Shown here: in pieces, positions 29,535-37,839 of the stretch
How the letters are laid out: every line of letters begins with the position of its first letter
How positions within the stretch are numbered: position 1 is the stretch's first letter
NCBI GenBank assembly: GCA_943841885.1
Contig: CALSZZ010000001.1
Location: forward strand, 186,001 to 250,000
Direction of reading: 5' to 3'
DNA length: 64,000 bases
Origin: Candidatus Thalassarchaeaceae archaeon
GTDB taxonomy: Archaea; Thermoplasmatota; Poseidoniia; Poseidoniales; Thalassarchaeaceae
Notes under the pieces: model-generated
The model's database searches: none
What the model was told of the DNA's origin: nothing
Seen by the model: only the letters and a program-made list of their open reading frames with translations
Translations under genes and position numbers: made by a program

Positions 29535-31286
29535 ATGAAGGTTGAGGAGGACTTAGTTTATTCAATACGATTTTTGGGGGAATACAGAAATGCCAAAGTA
29601 TACAGAATTAGTAGTACGAAGATTCTTGTTTGGATGCCATTAGGAGCATTTGTGGCAACTCCTAAACCTATGTTGATGGAATCTGTAGATGTTGCAGTTA
29701 TAGGGTCAGGAATTGCTGGTTTGTTTCTTGCAGTAAAATGTGCTAAGTCTGGATTGAAAGTTGCAGTGATTACTAAAAAAGAAATATCCACTTCGTCGAC
29801 GAACTGGGCACAAGGAGGTATTGCAGGCGTATTAGATACCGATAATAAGGAGGCTTTAGAGATGCACATACAAGATACATTAGAGTGCGGAGGTGGTTTT
29901 TGTGATGAAGATGTAGTTCGCTCAGTTGTTAATGAAGCTGCAGACAGAATAAATGACTTGATAGAACATGGAGTTAGATTTGACATAGGGTCCGAAGGGA
30001 AATATGATATGAATAGAGAAGGAGGGCATTCTGATGACAGGATATTGCATACAAAAGATCGTACTGGTGCTGAAATTGAAAGGGCTTTGACGGAAGATGC
30101 TAATGCTGAAATTAATGAAAATTTTAATATTCTAGAAAATTGGATGGCAGTAGACTTGATACAAAAGGAATATGGCAATACAAGAGAAGGAGTGTCAGGA
30201 GTTTGGTGCCTAGATCCAAACGGCTTAGTGCATACCCTTCCAGCTACAAATGTTGTCCTGGCAACTGGCGGATCAGGGACATTATACAAACGAACTACTA
30301 ATCCAAATGTAGCCACTGGAGATGGAGTGGCCATGGCAAATAGAACAGGTGTTGAAATTAGAGATATGGAATTTTTTCAGTTTCATCCCACTGCAATAGG
30401 ATTGGATACAGAAAGTACTTTTCTAATAAGTGAAGCGTTAAGAGGCCATGGGGCCATATTAATGACTATTTCTGAGTATGAAAAATGGAAGAAAGATGGG
30501 GGAAATAGTCCAGATAAATTCTCATATATGCATAATTATTCTTCTCTAGGTAGCTTAGGAACCAGAGATGTTGTAGCAAGAGCGACTGATGCAGAACTGA
30601 AAAAAAGTGGCGATAATTATGTCTTTCTAGTAACTGAGCATTTAGATTCTAACACTTTAGTCAGAGAATTTCCAACGATAACAGAAAGGTTACAGGTATA
30701 TGGAATTGAAGTGGGCGCCGAACCAATACCAGTTACTCCTGCTGCCCATTACATGGTTGGAGGAGTTTCAGTCAATAATGAGGGGCAGGCGAAATCAAAT
30801 GGTTATATTGTCGAGAACCTTTACGCAGTAGGAGAAGTTGCTTGTACAGGACTTCATGGAGCAAATAGATTAGCTTCTAATAGCCTTTTAGAAGCAGTAG
30901 TTTATTCAAATAGAGCTGCTAAAAATATAATAAATAATATCGACTTAGATGAAAAGGAAAAAATTAGTAATACACCCATGTGGAGGGCGGATGACTTGGA
31001 TGTATTGATTGAACATGCACCATTGAGAACTGATTTAGAGGCTTTGAGAGTTACCATGAGTTCAGATGTAGGGATTGTCAAAAGTTATGATAGATTATAC
31101 AGAGCTAGAAGAAGGATACATCATATTTCAGATGAGGTCGAGATGATATGGAAATCTTGTAAGCCAACACAGGATTTGGTCGAGTTACGAAATCTTATTG
31201 ATGTTGCTAATCTTGTTGTTGAAGCATCTATTTACAGAAATAATAACATAGGCTTACACTACAATAAGGATTTAGAAGATAATTAA
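29535..31286 (+). CDS. nadB: L-aspartate oxidase
   Basis: FAD enzyme that oxidises L-aspartate to iminoaspartate, the first step of de novo NAD synthesis. The 583-residue protein has the FAD-binding VAVIGSGIAGLFLA, SSTNWAQGGIAGVL, the active-site region HSDDRILHTKDRTGAEIE, EFFQFHPTA, TPAAHYMVGG and GLHGANRLASNSLLEAVV. About 50 residues precede the usual N-terminus (LMESVDVAVIGSG); an ATG near 29670 could be the true start, but the upstream segment is protein-like and a TTTATC lies about 25 bases before ATG 29535. nadA and nadC are not in this window. Confidence 0.94.
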   Translation: MKVEEDLVYSIRFLGEYRNAKVYRISSTKILVWMPLGAFVATPKPMLMESVDVAVIGSGIAGLFLAVKCAKSGLKVAVITKKEISTSSTNWAQGGIAGVLDTDNKEALEMHIQDTLECGGGFCDEDVVRSVVNEAADRINDLIEHGVRFDIGSEGKYDMNREGGHSDDRILHTKDRTGAEIERALTEDANAEINENFNILENWMAVDLIQKEYGNTREGVSGVWCLDPNGLVHTLPATNVVLATGGSGTLYKRTTNPNVATGDGVAMANRTGVEIRDMEFFQFHPTAIGLDTESTFLISEALRGHGAILMTISEYEKWKKDGGNSPDKFSYMHNYSSLGSLGTRDVVARATDAELKKSGDNYVFLVTEHLDSNTLVREFPTITERLQVYGIEVGAEPIPVTPAAHYMVGGVSVNNEGQAKSNGYIVENLYAVGEVACTGLHGANRLASNSLLEAVVYSNRAAKNIINNIDLDEKEKISNTPMWRADDLDVLIEHAPLRTDLEALRVTMSSDVGIVKSYDRLYRARRRIHHISDEVEMIWKSCKPTQDLVELRNLIDVANLVVEASIYRNNNIGLHYNKDLEDN

Positions 31287-31287
31287 T

Positions 31288-32034
31288 CTAGATTCCAGAC
31301 AATTTTTGCATCCTAATATACCATGGTTGAACTAAATCATGATTTTCCAATATATCAAATCCATGGAGCCCTTGCATAGACCTAAGAATCCCATAATTAG
31401 CATAATCTGCACCATTTGGACCACTGCCTCCGAAGTATTCGCCTTCAAAACCTTGGGCCATTTTATCCAACTGGAATTGTAAATTTTCACGTGGTTTCAT
31501 TGGAAATAATTTTGCACGACTCCTTCCAACAAAAAACATTATGAATGCACCTAACCATTTATTTATGATACGATTTGTAAAGGAAAAATTATCAACCTTA
31601 GTTACATAATCAAGGGCCTTTAATGAGGAAAAATACGATGAATATATCACTGCAACTATAGATTTTCCTAAAACTGAATTAGAGAAATCCATCCATTCAT
31701 CTTGTTTTTTATCAATTCCATGGCGGGGAAAATCATTATTTCCTTTCTCATCAATATAATGTAAGATATAGTTCGAATCGTTTACTTGAGTTCCGTCGGA
31801 ATCAACAAAAACAGGTACTTTTTTCCAGTCAGACCATTCTAATTCTGTGTGTTTCATTGGGTTAACTTCGACCTTAGAATATTCTATTTTCCTAGAGCCT
31901 AGTAATGCTTTAACTTTAAAACAAAACGGACAAGTCTCATAACAGTATAAAGTAGGTAAGTTATTTACTAACTGACTTGGTACTTTTTTATTCTGCACAC
32001 CGGAAATTGACTCAACATTGATTGAATTAGTCAT
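31288..32034 (-). CDS. glutathione-S-transferase-fold protein like prostaglandin E synthase 2
   Basis: A 248-residue thioredoxin/GST-fold protein. The N-terminal glutaredoxin-like domain has CPFC at 35-38, followed by KV-x2-LL and the VEVNP signature near 57; then KKVPVFV. The C-terminal helical domain ends with YFGGSGPNGADYANYGILR and LVQPWYIRM. Both halves follow microsomal prostaglandin E synthase 2 (PTGES2) of eukaryotes more closely than ordinary bacterial glutaredoxins or GSTs. The substrate in an archaeon is unknown; a thiol-disulfide or haem-linked role is possible. It converges with nadB, the stops being adjacent. Confidence 0.82.
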   Translation of the reverse strand: MTNSINVESISGVQNKKVPSQLVNNLPTLYCYETCPFCFKVKALLGSRKIEYSKVEVNPMKHTELEWSDWKKVPVFVDSDGTQVNDSNYILHYIDEKGNNDFPRHGIDKKQDEWMDFSNSVLGKSIVAVIYSSYFSSLKALDYVTKVDNFSFTNRIINKWLGAFIMFFVGRSRAKLFPMKPRENLQFQLDKMAQGFEGEYFGGSGPNGADYANYGILRSMQGLHGFDILENHDLVQPWYIRMQKLSGI

Positions 32035-32101
32035 AATGTTGCGAGAAGTTCATCACTAGTCAAATCATCGGTTTGTAGTTCTGAATATTTATTGATATAA
32101 A

Positions 32102-33079
32102 CTAAGGGATATTGAGTGACCACTTTTTAGATAATTTCTCATCAGAATTAATAATCATTTCCATTCTTTCTTTTAATGCAGGAGTTTTTAATTCTAACAT
32201 TGATAGGTATAATTTAGATTCCCTAATGTCAACTGGAATACATGTTTTTCCAGAAGTTGATTCAAAATCTATTGCACGATCTAAGTCTAAAGCATGACGA
32301 TTTAAATTATTCAATAGACTATTGGATAGTCTACTTATTGTAGCAAATAAGAAGAGTATTATCAGAAAAACTGCAACTGTTCCTAGGGCCGTATCTCCTA
32401 ATAAATCCATAGCGATAATTCCCAGAAGAAAGACAATTGGTGCAGTAAATGTCAATAAGAATCTATTTTCAGTAATTGGCTTCTTATTTTTCATTCTTCT
32501 AATTATTTCCCACCTAGAATCTGATTTGTCTTGGGGCTTGAAAATTTCCGAAGATTCCATCTTTGCTGCTTTTTCAACCATTTGCCTTACAGCCTGCATC
32601 CTCAATAATTGTTTATTTGATGGCGCATCCATTTCATCACTGAATAATTCATCTAGTTTTGATGCACATTGTTCATAATATCCCATTCTTGCTAATACGC
32701 CTATTTGTTCAACTAAGGGGGTAACTTGATACGGTTCGTTTTTCCTACGTTTTTCCCACCAATCTAGTCCGTGTTCCAGCATGCCAAGATGATCTATGAG
32801 AAGGGCTCCTCCCAATTCCCAAGCAAGATCATTATCAGAATCGTATTGAGTCACTTTCTTCAATGCTGACATTGCCATTGAGCATTGTTTCAGATTTGGC
32901 ATCAATGGTTTCCCCCTAGACAATGGAGGGAGATTTAGGCGAGCTATTGCCATCCATGCATCTGCATGGGTTTCATCAAACTCTACTACTAATTTAGCAT
33001 TTAATAGAGCATTTTCCCTATCTCCACTTTCTTCTAAATCCAAAACATCAAGCCAAAGCATCTCGGGACTCTTGGACAT
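32102..33079 (-). CDS. TPR-like membrane protein
   Basis: A 325-residue protein. The N-terminal half (about 1-165) is a set of TPR-like helix pairs (WLDVLDLEESGDRENAL, AWMAIARL, AWELGGALL, IGVLARMGYYEQC). Two close transmembrane helices follow (about 208-226 and 231-250), then a helical C-terminal domain (about 260-325). Topology would put both soluble parts on the same side, probably the cytoplasm. It is unrelated in its membrane part to the cluster at 13-17 kb. Function unknown. Confidence 0.6.
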   Translation of the reverse strand: MSKSPEMLWLDVLDLEESGDRENALLNAKLVVEFDETHADAWMAIARLNLPPLSRGKPLMPNLKQCSMAMSALKKVTQYDSDNDLAWELGGALLIDHLGMLEHGLDWWEKRRKNEPYQVTPLVEQIGVLARMGYYEQCASKLDELFSDEMDAPSNKQLLRMQAVRQMVEKAAKMESSEIFKPQDKSDSRWEIIRRMKNKKPITENRFLLTFTAPIVFLLGIIAMDLLGDTALGTVAVFLIILFLFATISRLSNSLLNNLNRHALDLDRAIDFESTSGKTCIPVDIRESKLYLSMLELKTPALKERMEMIINSDEKLSKKWSLNIP

Positions 33080-33129
33080 ATATCAACCGAAATACAACTT
33101 AGAAAAGAATGCTGGGGTCTTTATTGATT

Positions 33130-33780
33130 TTAACGGCGTCTGTTATTAGATTTTTTTGTTTTCTTTGGAGACCATGTTGACCTTGGATTCGATGATCTAT
33201 ATCTTTTTTTAGTTGTCTTTGGCCCGACTCCTTCTCGTGGCTTCCTAGTATCACAGCTCGAACGATTGCAGATATCTTTACTAGCATAATTATGATTTTT
33301 ACATTTAGGGCATATCCAATCACCAGGCCTAATATTAGAATCAATAGTGTCTTTGTTTTTTTGATTGGATATTTTGGGCTTTTTGGTATTACAATTTTTA
33401 CGGTTACAAATACTCTTACTGGCAAAGTTATGATTTTTGCATTTGGGACAAATCCAATCTCCAGATTTCATATTATCATTATTTTTCTGAAATCGATTAC
33501 GATCACTTCCTCTGACTCTATTATTCTTAGACTTTGGAGTTCTGTCTCTTGGAGCAATTTCTATATTAGCCCCTATTGCACTTAAACTATCAATCCCTCT
33601 AGACAATGGAAAGATATGAATCAAGGGATTTTCAATATTTCCAATTACACTTTGAACTCTACCAAGAGTTTTTCCTCCTGTGATTCTTATATTTGTTCCA
33701 AGGCTAGGTGGTTTACCTTCGAATGATGCTAAAATACCTCCTTCATGGGATTTTTTAGATACCTCCCCGGAGAAACTCAT
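33130..33780 (-). CDS. gar1: Gar1-like domain fused to two RanBP2-type zinc fingers
   Basis: A 216-residue basic protein. The N-terminal part (about 1-75) has the Gar1/Naf1 barrel pattern (GTNIRITGGKTLGRVQSVIG, then ENPLIHIFPL), i.e. the H/ACA ribonucleoprotein subunit that helps guide pseudouridine formation. Two nearly identical zinc-finger units follow, near 107-133 and 151-177: GDWICPKCKNHN(F/Y)ASK then C-x4-C and KP. They resemble RanBP2/ZRANB2 single-stranded-RNA fingers, with Trp, the Asn of KNHN and the Arg of CNR conserved. The C-terminus is an Arg/Ser/Lys tail. The fusion suggests extra RNA binding on the H/ACA particle. Confidence 0.8.
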   Translation of the reverse strand: MSFSGEVSKKSHEGGILASFEGKPPSLGTNIRITGGKTLGRVQSVIGNIENPLIHIFPLSRGIDSLSAIGANIEIAPRDRTPKSKNNRVRGSDRNRFQKNNDNMKSGDWICPKCKNHNFASKSICNRKNCNTKKPKISNQKNKDTIDSNIRPGDWICPKCKNHNYASKDICNRSSCDTRKPREGVGPKTTKKRYRSSNPRSTWSPKKTKKSNNRRR

Positions 33781-33783
33781 ACC

Positions 33784-35793
33784 TTAATCGCGACGTGTGG
33801 TGTACATGAGAGCACCGGCGCAGGAAATGATTGTAAGATATAAATTTCCAAATGGTATTGATCTGTCATCATCAGAATTATCGGGAATATTCAAAAATGT
33901 TTCCTCAGCGTAAAGATGACTATTGTTTAAATCGAAAAATAAGACGCTGCATATACCAGAAGCATCACAACCTTCTAGCTTAACATTATATTCTCCTTCA
34001 GGCCATAAATTAAAATTAATCTCAGGGATTAACCAAGTATTTCCAGATGAATCTACTGTTCCCATTAAAGAGTCATCGACATAAAATGAAAAGGTGACGT
34101 CTTCGCCATCGGGATCACTAAATTGACCACTGGCTGTCCAATGTGAGGTTTTAGATGTTGAAAATCCCATAGAGGATGCTACGAGGATAGGAGGTGAGCT
34201 CTCTTTGGTTATACCTAAATCATATATTGTTGATAGTTGATATATATTATCTCCTTCAATCATAATATGAGTATTTATATCACCCGGAATCAATCCATTT
34301 GAAGAAATATTGATAGAAACCGATGATTCAACCAAAAATTGTGAGAATACGGGATTAGCCCCTTGAGAAAATGAAATAGAAACCAATATAGGTGGCCAAT
34401 TATCCAATAAATCTATGGAAATGGGATGAGGATTTTGAAGATATTGGGAAGAAGTAGATAATAATATTGGAACGCCAAAATGCCATGTTCTATTACCCGA
34501 GGTTTGCCCTGAAGAATCAATAGCTTCACATTTGATATCGTACAAATACTGAATATTGGCCCATAATGATTTATCAGACTCTTGCCAAATATCTGAATTC
34601 CCATCCCCGTAACAAATGATGATGAGATTTGAGACTCCAGATTCATCGATTAACCAAGAAGATATTTGGTCCCAACTTGCCAACATTACGTCTCCGTATG
34701 CTGACAAAGGAAACCATGTGCCATTAATAGGAGCGATTGTAGACCAAAATGGAGGATCATCCACAGGTACTGGCAAAGTAGTAAAATCAGCAAAGATATC
34801 TTCACCTGATGGCCAATTACTTCTTTCTGAGTTTGGCGATATAGAATATCCAATAGTTCCATCATCATTCAAGTTCAAGGAATAGTTTGAAGAACCATCT
34901 CCAATACAACTACCTCTTAATGGAGTTGAATATAATTGATTTATGTTTTGTTCTGACCCTACATGCCTGCCTTCGCATTCTTCCCACATATCTAGTCTAA
35001 GGTCATTAGTTACTGGAAATGTAAAAGACAATTCAGCATTGCTCATATTAGATGCGTTAAATGCCATAGTGAATGAATCTGGATTATTAATACCTGATAA
35101 TTCCAAAGTAGAGTTTAGGAATAACATGAAGCGGCATTCATCTAATCCTAGAGAATTATCGGTATCAGTATTACAATCTCTATCCTCTGAAGGGGTAACA
35201 GGTATCTCATAGCAAGGATTATTTGGGCTCCATGACTCACAACTTCTTAATTCAGAATGTTTTGAAGGTACACCATTGATTTCATTGACAATTATACTAT
35301 CTCCCTCCCATGTCGTATTTTTCCAATCAACACCAACTCCTCCCCTATGGGCCGGTCCATCTCTAATTCCAATTCTAGTGATTGTGTGCTCTATACAATC
35401 AGCAGCAATAGACATTACTGCATCCCTTTCATCTGTAGATAACCAACCATCGCCGCCACTTGGAAAGATTCCTCCAAGATAACTATCGAGTCTTTCTCTA
35501 ACTACATCTGCCATTGACCAATTTATCCATGCGGTTGCAAAAACTTCTGCAGATTGCCAGTCTTCATTAACATGAAAATGGAACTCGGCATTTGAATATT
35601 CAAAAATATCTTCGAAGGTTATTCTGCTGCAGCGCTCTTCAAAACTTGCCTCTCCTCCTCCTCCTCCAAATTGGTCCATTCTGGTAATATCTTGACTTAG
35701 AGAATGATTATTACTAGAAAAAGGCATATAACTTATCATAATGAAAATTAAACAAATAATGATTACAGGCACCCTTGGCTTTTCACTGTTCAC
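33784..35793 (-). CDS. large secreted, membrane-anchored protein of unknown function
   Basis: A 669-residue protein with an N-terminal signal segment (about 9-26), a Gly-rich stretch (FGGGGGEAS), an extracellular region rich in Ser, Asn and Trp with several Cys, Ig/cadherin-like strands in the second half (FSDPDGEDVTFSFYVDD near 557-573), and a C-terminal transmembrane helix (about 646-663) with a short basic end (TTRRD). The overall plan matches other surface proteins in this window. No catalytic motif was found. It is divergent from the predicted iron-system lipoprotein, and the metal-box promoter region lies between them. Confidence 0.65.
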   Translation of the reverse strand: MNSEKPRVPVIIICLIFIMISYMPFSSNNHSLSQDITRMDQFGGGGGEASFEERCSRITFEDIFEYSNAEFHFHVNEDWQSAEVFATAWINWSMADVVRERLDSYLGGIFPSGGDGWLSTDERDAVMSIAADCIEHTITRIGIRDGPAHRGGVGVDWKNTTWEGDSIIVNEINGVPSKHSELRSCESWSPNNPCYEIPVTPSEDRDCNTDTDNSLGLDECRFMLFLNSTLELSGINNPDSFTMAFNASNMSNAELSFTFPVTNDLRLDMWEECEGRHVGSEQNINQLYSTPLRGSCIGDGSSNYSLNLNDDGTIGYSISPNSERSNWPSGEDIFADFTTLPVPVDDPPFWSTIAPINGTWFPLSAYGDVMLASWDQISSWLIDESGVSNLIIICYGDGNSDIWQESDKSLWANIQYLYDIKCEAIDSSGQTSGNRTWHFGVPILLSTSSQYLQNPHPISIDLLDNWPPILVSISFSQGANPVFSQFLVESSVSINISSNGLIPGDINTHIMIEGDNIYQLSTIYDLGITKESSPPILVASSMGFSTSKTSHWTASGQFSDPDGEDVTFSFYVDDSLMGTVDSSGNTWLIPEINFNLWPEGEYNVKLEGCDASGICSVLFFDLNNSHLYAEETFLNIPDNSDDDRSIPFGNLYLTIISCAGALMYTTRRD

Positions 35794-35862
35794 AGCCCCA
35801 TCAAGAGGCAGGAGGTCATTACTATATCGTTCATATGTTTTTAAAATAATTCTAACTAAATT

Positions 35863-35884
35863 AAATTTAGGTCAGCCTAAATTT
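35863..35884. promoter_or_regulatory. DtxR/IdeR-like operator, box 1
   Basis: A 22-bp palindrome with arms AAATTTAGG and CCTAAATTT around TCAG; the core is TTTAGG-N4-CCTAAA at 35866-35881. It resembles TTAGGNNAGCCTAA boxes of DtxR-family metal repressors and haloarchaeal Idr proteins. It abuts an AT-rich, TATA-like ATTTTAATAA (35881-35890), so a bound repressor would block the basal factors. Confidence 0.75.
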
Positions 35885-35908
35885 TAATAACCAAACCTGC
35901 GTCGCAAG

Positions 35909-35926
35909 GTTTAGGGCGTCCTAAAC
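35909..35926. promoter_or_regulatory. DtxR/IdeR-like operator, box 2
   Basis: GTTTAGG-GCGT-CCTAAAC, an 18-bp palindrome with the same core as box 1. It is about 44 bp from box 1 (centre to centre) and sits where transcription would start, 23 bases before the ATG at 35950. Confidence 0.75.
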
Positions 35927-35949
35927 TTTCCTTTGAGGAAGATGAAAAA

Positions 35950-37602
35950 ATGACTAAAAATACTAAAAATAAGACAATTGCCATAATGGCCGTACTACTT
36001 TTTGCTACATCAGCATTTGCAGGATGTAGTGGTAGCGATGGGCCTGAATTAGATGCTGAAGATGGAGGATATACTTATGTTACTGATGTCGATGTATATC
36101 GATTAATGAGTGAAGATGTTTGCGATATCAAGGAACTTGCAGAAGATCATGATTGGGATACAATAAAAGATATTTATCAAAATGGCAAGAATGTTGAGAA
36201 GAGTGATGGGACAATGAAAACATTAGAACAGCATGCTTCTGCATCAGGTAAGAAACATGGGTTGTCAGAATATTATGGCATTGATGCCCCATTAGATGAT
36301 TATTTGATGGCCGCCTTAGATGGTACAGGCATGTTTGCAGGTGCTTCCGATAGTGTCAGAGAACAAGCAGTAGAAAAAGGAGTACAAAATCAATATCTAA
36401 TTGCATATGCAGTCCATGAATGGAATGCTGCAATAGAAAAAGCAGAAGCAGGAAACTTTGGAGCAGATGATGCACAACACGCTTGGGACGAAGGATGGGG
36501 ATTGTATCATGGAACTGATGAATCCGTGTCATGTTCAGCTTATGCTACTGGAGATAAAAGAGCAGGAAACTTTGGCACTGCTAATTCAGATGGTACAGCA
36601 GAAGCGAATGCTGCAATACTAGAAGCAATGAATGAAGGATTAGCAGCTCTTCAGGCAGAAGATTTGGTTGGAGCAACATCTGCAAGAGACAAAATAGTAA
36701 AGAATTTAGTAATAATTTATTCACAAGCAACGATTCGATATGCACATAAAATGAATACTGATGAAACAGTAGAAGATGCTCAGACGCACCAAGCTGAAGG
36801 GTACTCTTTCTGGAGAGTCATCGAATCTACAGTTGCCGCAAGTAATCCGACTCCAGGTAATGATTGTTATAATGGAGAAACTATGACTGTCAGTTCAGCA
36901 CTATCTGATGAATGTGCAGCCTACATGTATGTGACAGATTATGACATGGGAGATGGATCAGACATATGTTACAACATCGAAACTCATGAGGTTTCCACAG
37001 ATGATACAGAAGAAAAATGTGATTCATATATGTTCTTGCCAAACTATGGTGCTACAGTATATACAGGAGCCTACAATTCAGTGACACATACAATGAATAG
37101 TACTTGGAATGAAACAATTACTAATGCATGGAGTTACTATGAGGATGTTGAGATGGGTGGATCTTCATTCACTGGATGTTACAATATGTTCTCTCATGAA
37201 GTTTCTAATGAAGATAATGCAACATGTTCAGCTTATGTATGGTTAGTAGATTATGAGATGAATGATGGAGTAGATACTTGTTACAATAGCGTTACTCATT
37301 CTACCTCAGAAGTAAGTCAGACAGTTTGTGAAGCATACGATTGGTATGTTAATTATGGAGCCACAATGTTTACAGGATGTTACAATACAGATTCTCATAC
37401 AACCAGCGCTGAGATGAGCGAAGCAGAATGTGGTGCTTTTTCTCACTTACCAGGCTTTGGAACTACAGGAATAAATGGAATATATGACTTTTCTAATGTT
37501 CCAGTAGCTGGAACTGATTATCAAACAGCAGTTCGTGCACATCTCCAACCAGCATGGGATATGTTAGGCATAACAGCTTCAGATATTGGAACTCTGCAAT
37601 AA
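35950..37602 (+). CDS. FEA1-like (low-iron-inducible periplasmic type) lipoprotein with Cys/His repeats
   Basis: A 550-residue lipoprotein: basic N-terminus, hydrophobic segment and lipobox FAGC (Cys 25). Residues about 45-295 look like the FEA1/ISIP2a (phytotransferrin) domain of algae: YLIAYAVHEWNAAIEKAE, HAWDEGWGLYHGTDE with CSAYATGDKRAGNFGT, ANAAILEAMNEG, and a NLVIIYSQATIRYAHKM then AEGYSFWRVIES. Residues about 298-510 are six tandem units of about 35 residues with the frame C-Y-N-x3-(T/S)-H-x2-S-x5-8-C-x2-(Y/F); the third lacks the Cys. Two DtxR-type boxes cover its promoter. In eukaryotic algae this domain binds Fe(III) for uptake, so I predict an iron-binding surface lipoprotein. Family recognition is by eye. 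Confidence 0.7.
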   Translation: MTKNTKNKTIAIMAVLLFATSAFAGCSGSDGPELDAEDGGYTYVTDVDVYRLMSEDVCDIKELAEDHDWDTIKDIYQNGKNVEKSDGTMKTLEQHASASGKKHGLSEYYGIDAPLDDYLMAALDGTGMFAGASDSVREQAVEKGVQNQYLIAYAVHEWNAAIEKAEAGNFGADDAQHAWDEGWGLYHGTDESVSCSAYATGDKRAGNFGTANSDGTAEANAAILEAMNEGLAALQAEDLVGATSARDKIVKNLVIIYSQATIRYAHKMNTDETVEDAQTHQAEGYSFWRVIESTVAASNPTPGNDCYNGETMTVSSALSDECAAYMYVTDYDMGDGSDICYNIETHEVSTDDTEEKCDSYMFLPNYGATVYTGAYNSVTHTMNSTWNETITNAWSYYEDVEMGGSSFTGCYNMFSHEVSNEDNATCSAYVWLVDYEMNDGVDTCYNSVTHSTSEVSQTVCEAYDWYVNYGATMFTGCYNTDSHTTSAEMSEAECGAFSHLPGFGTTGINGIYDFSNVPVAGTDYQTAVRAHLQPAWDMLGITASDIGTLQ

Positions 37603-37639
37603 TGGTTTTCAATATATCAGAGAATATACACTTTACGGC

Positions 37640-37760
37640 AATGATAGGCGTAGATACCTGCACCACAGTTATCATAATAGCGTCATCTGTTAAAAATTAG
37701 AAATACACATTCAATTTAACGCCTATCATTGACCAGTAAGGTTCTGATAAATATGATAAC
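37640..37760. promoter_or_regulatory. interleaved inverted repeats upstream of the double-domain binding lipoprotein
   Basis: Two pairs of inverted repeats: AATGATAGGCGT (37640-37651) with ACGCCTATCATT (37719-37730), and GTTATCAT (37668-37675) with ATGATAAC (37753-37760). Arms are interleaved rather than nested. No TTTAGG-type box is present in this gap. They may be operator half-sites for a second regulator or a folded leader. Confidence 0.5.
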
Positions 37761-37839
37761 GTAAAACTCACATTGAAAAGGTATGAAAAGTTGGGAATTA
37801 TTATACAAAGAGTATATAGATATTTTTGGAGGGACAAAA

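Noticed and set aside
29558-30334. 258-residue minus-strand open frame inside nadB
   Set aside because: It is a shadow of the nadB frame; its composition is Ser/Pro-rich with no recognisable domain, and nadB is fully conserved across it.
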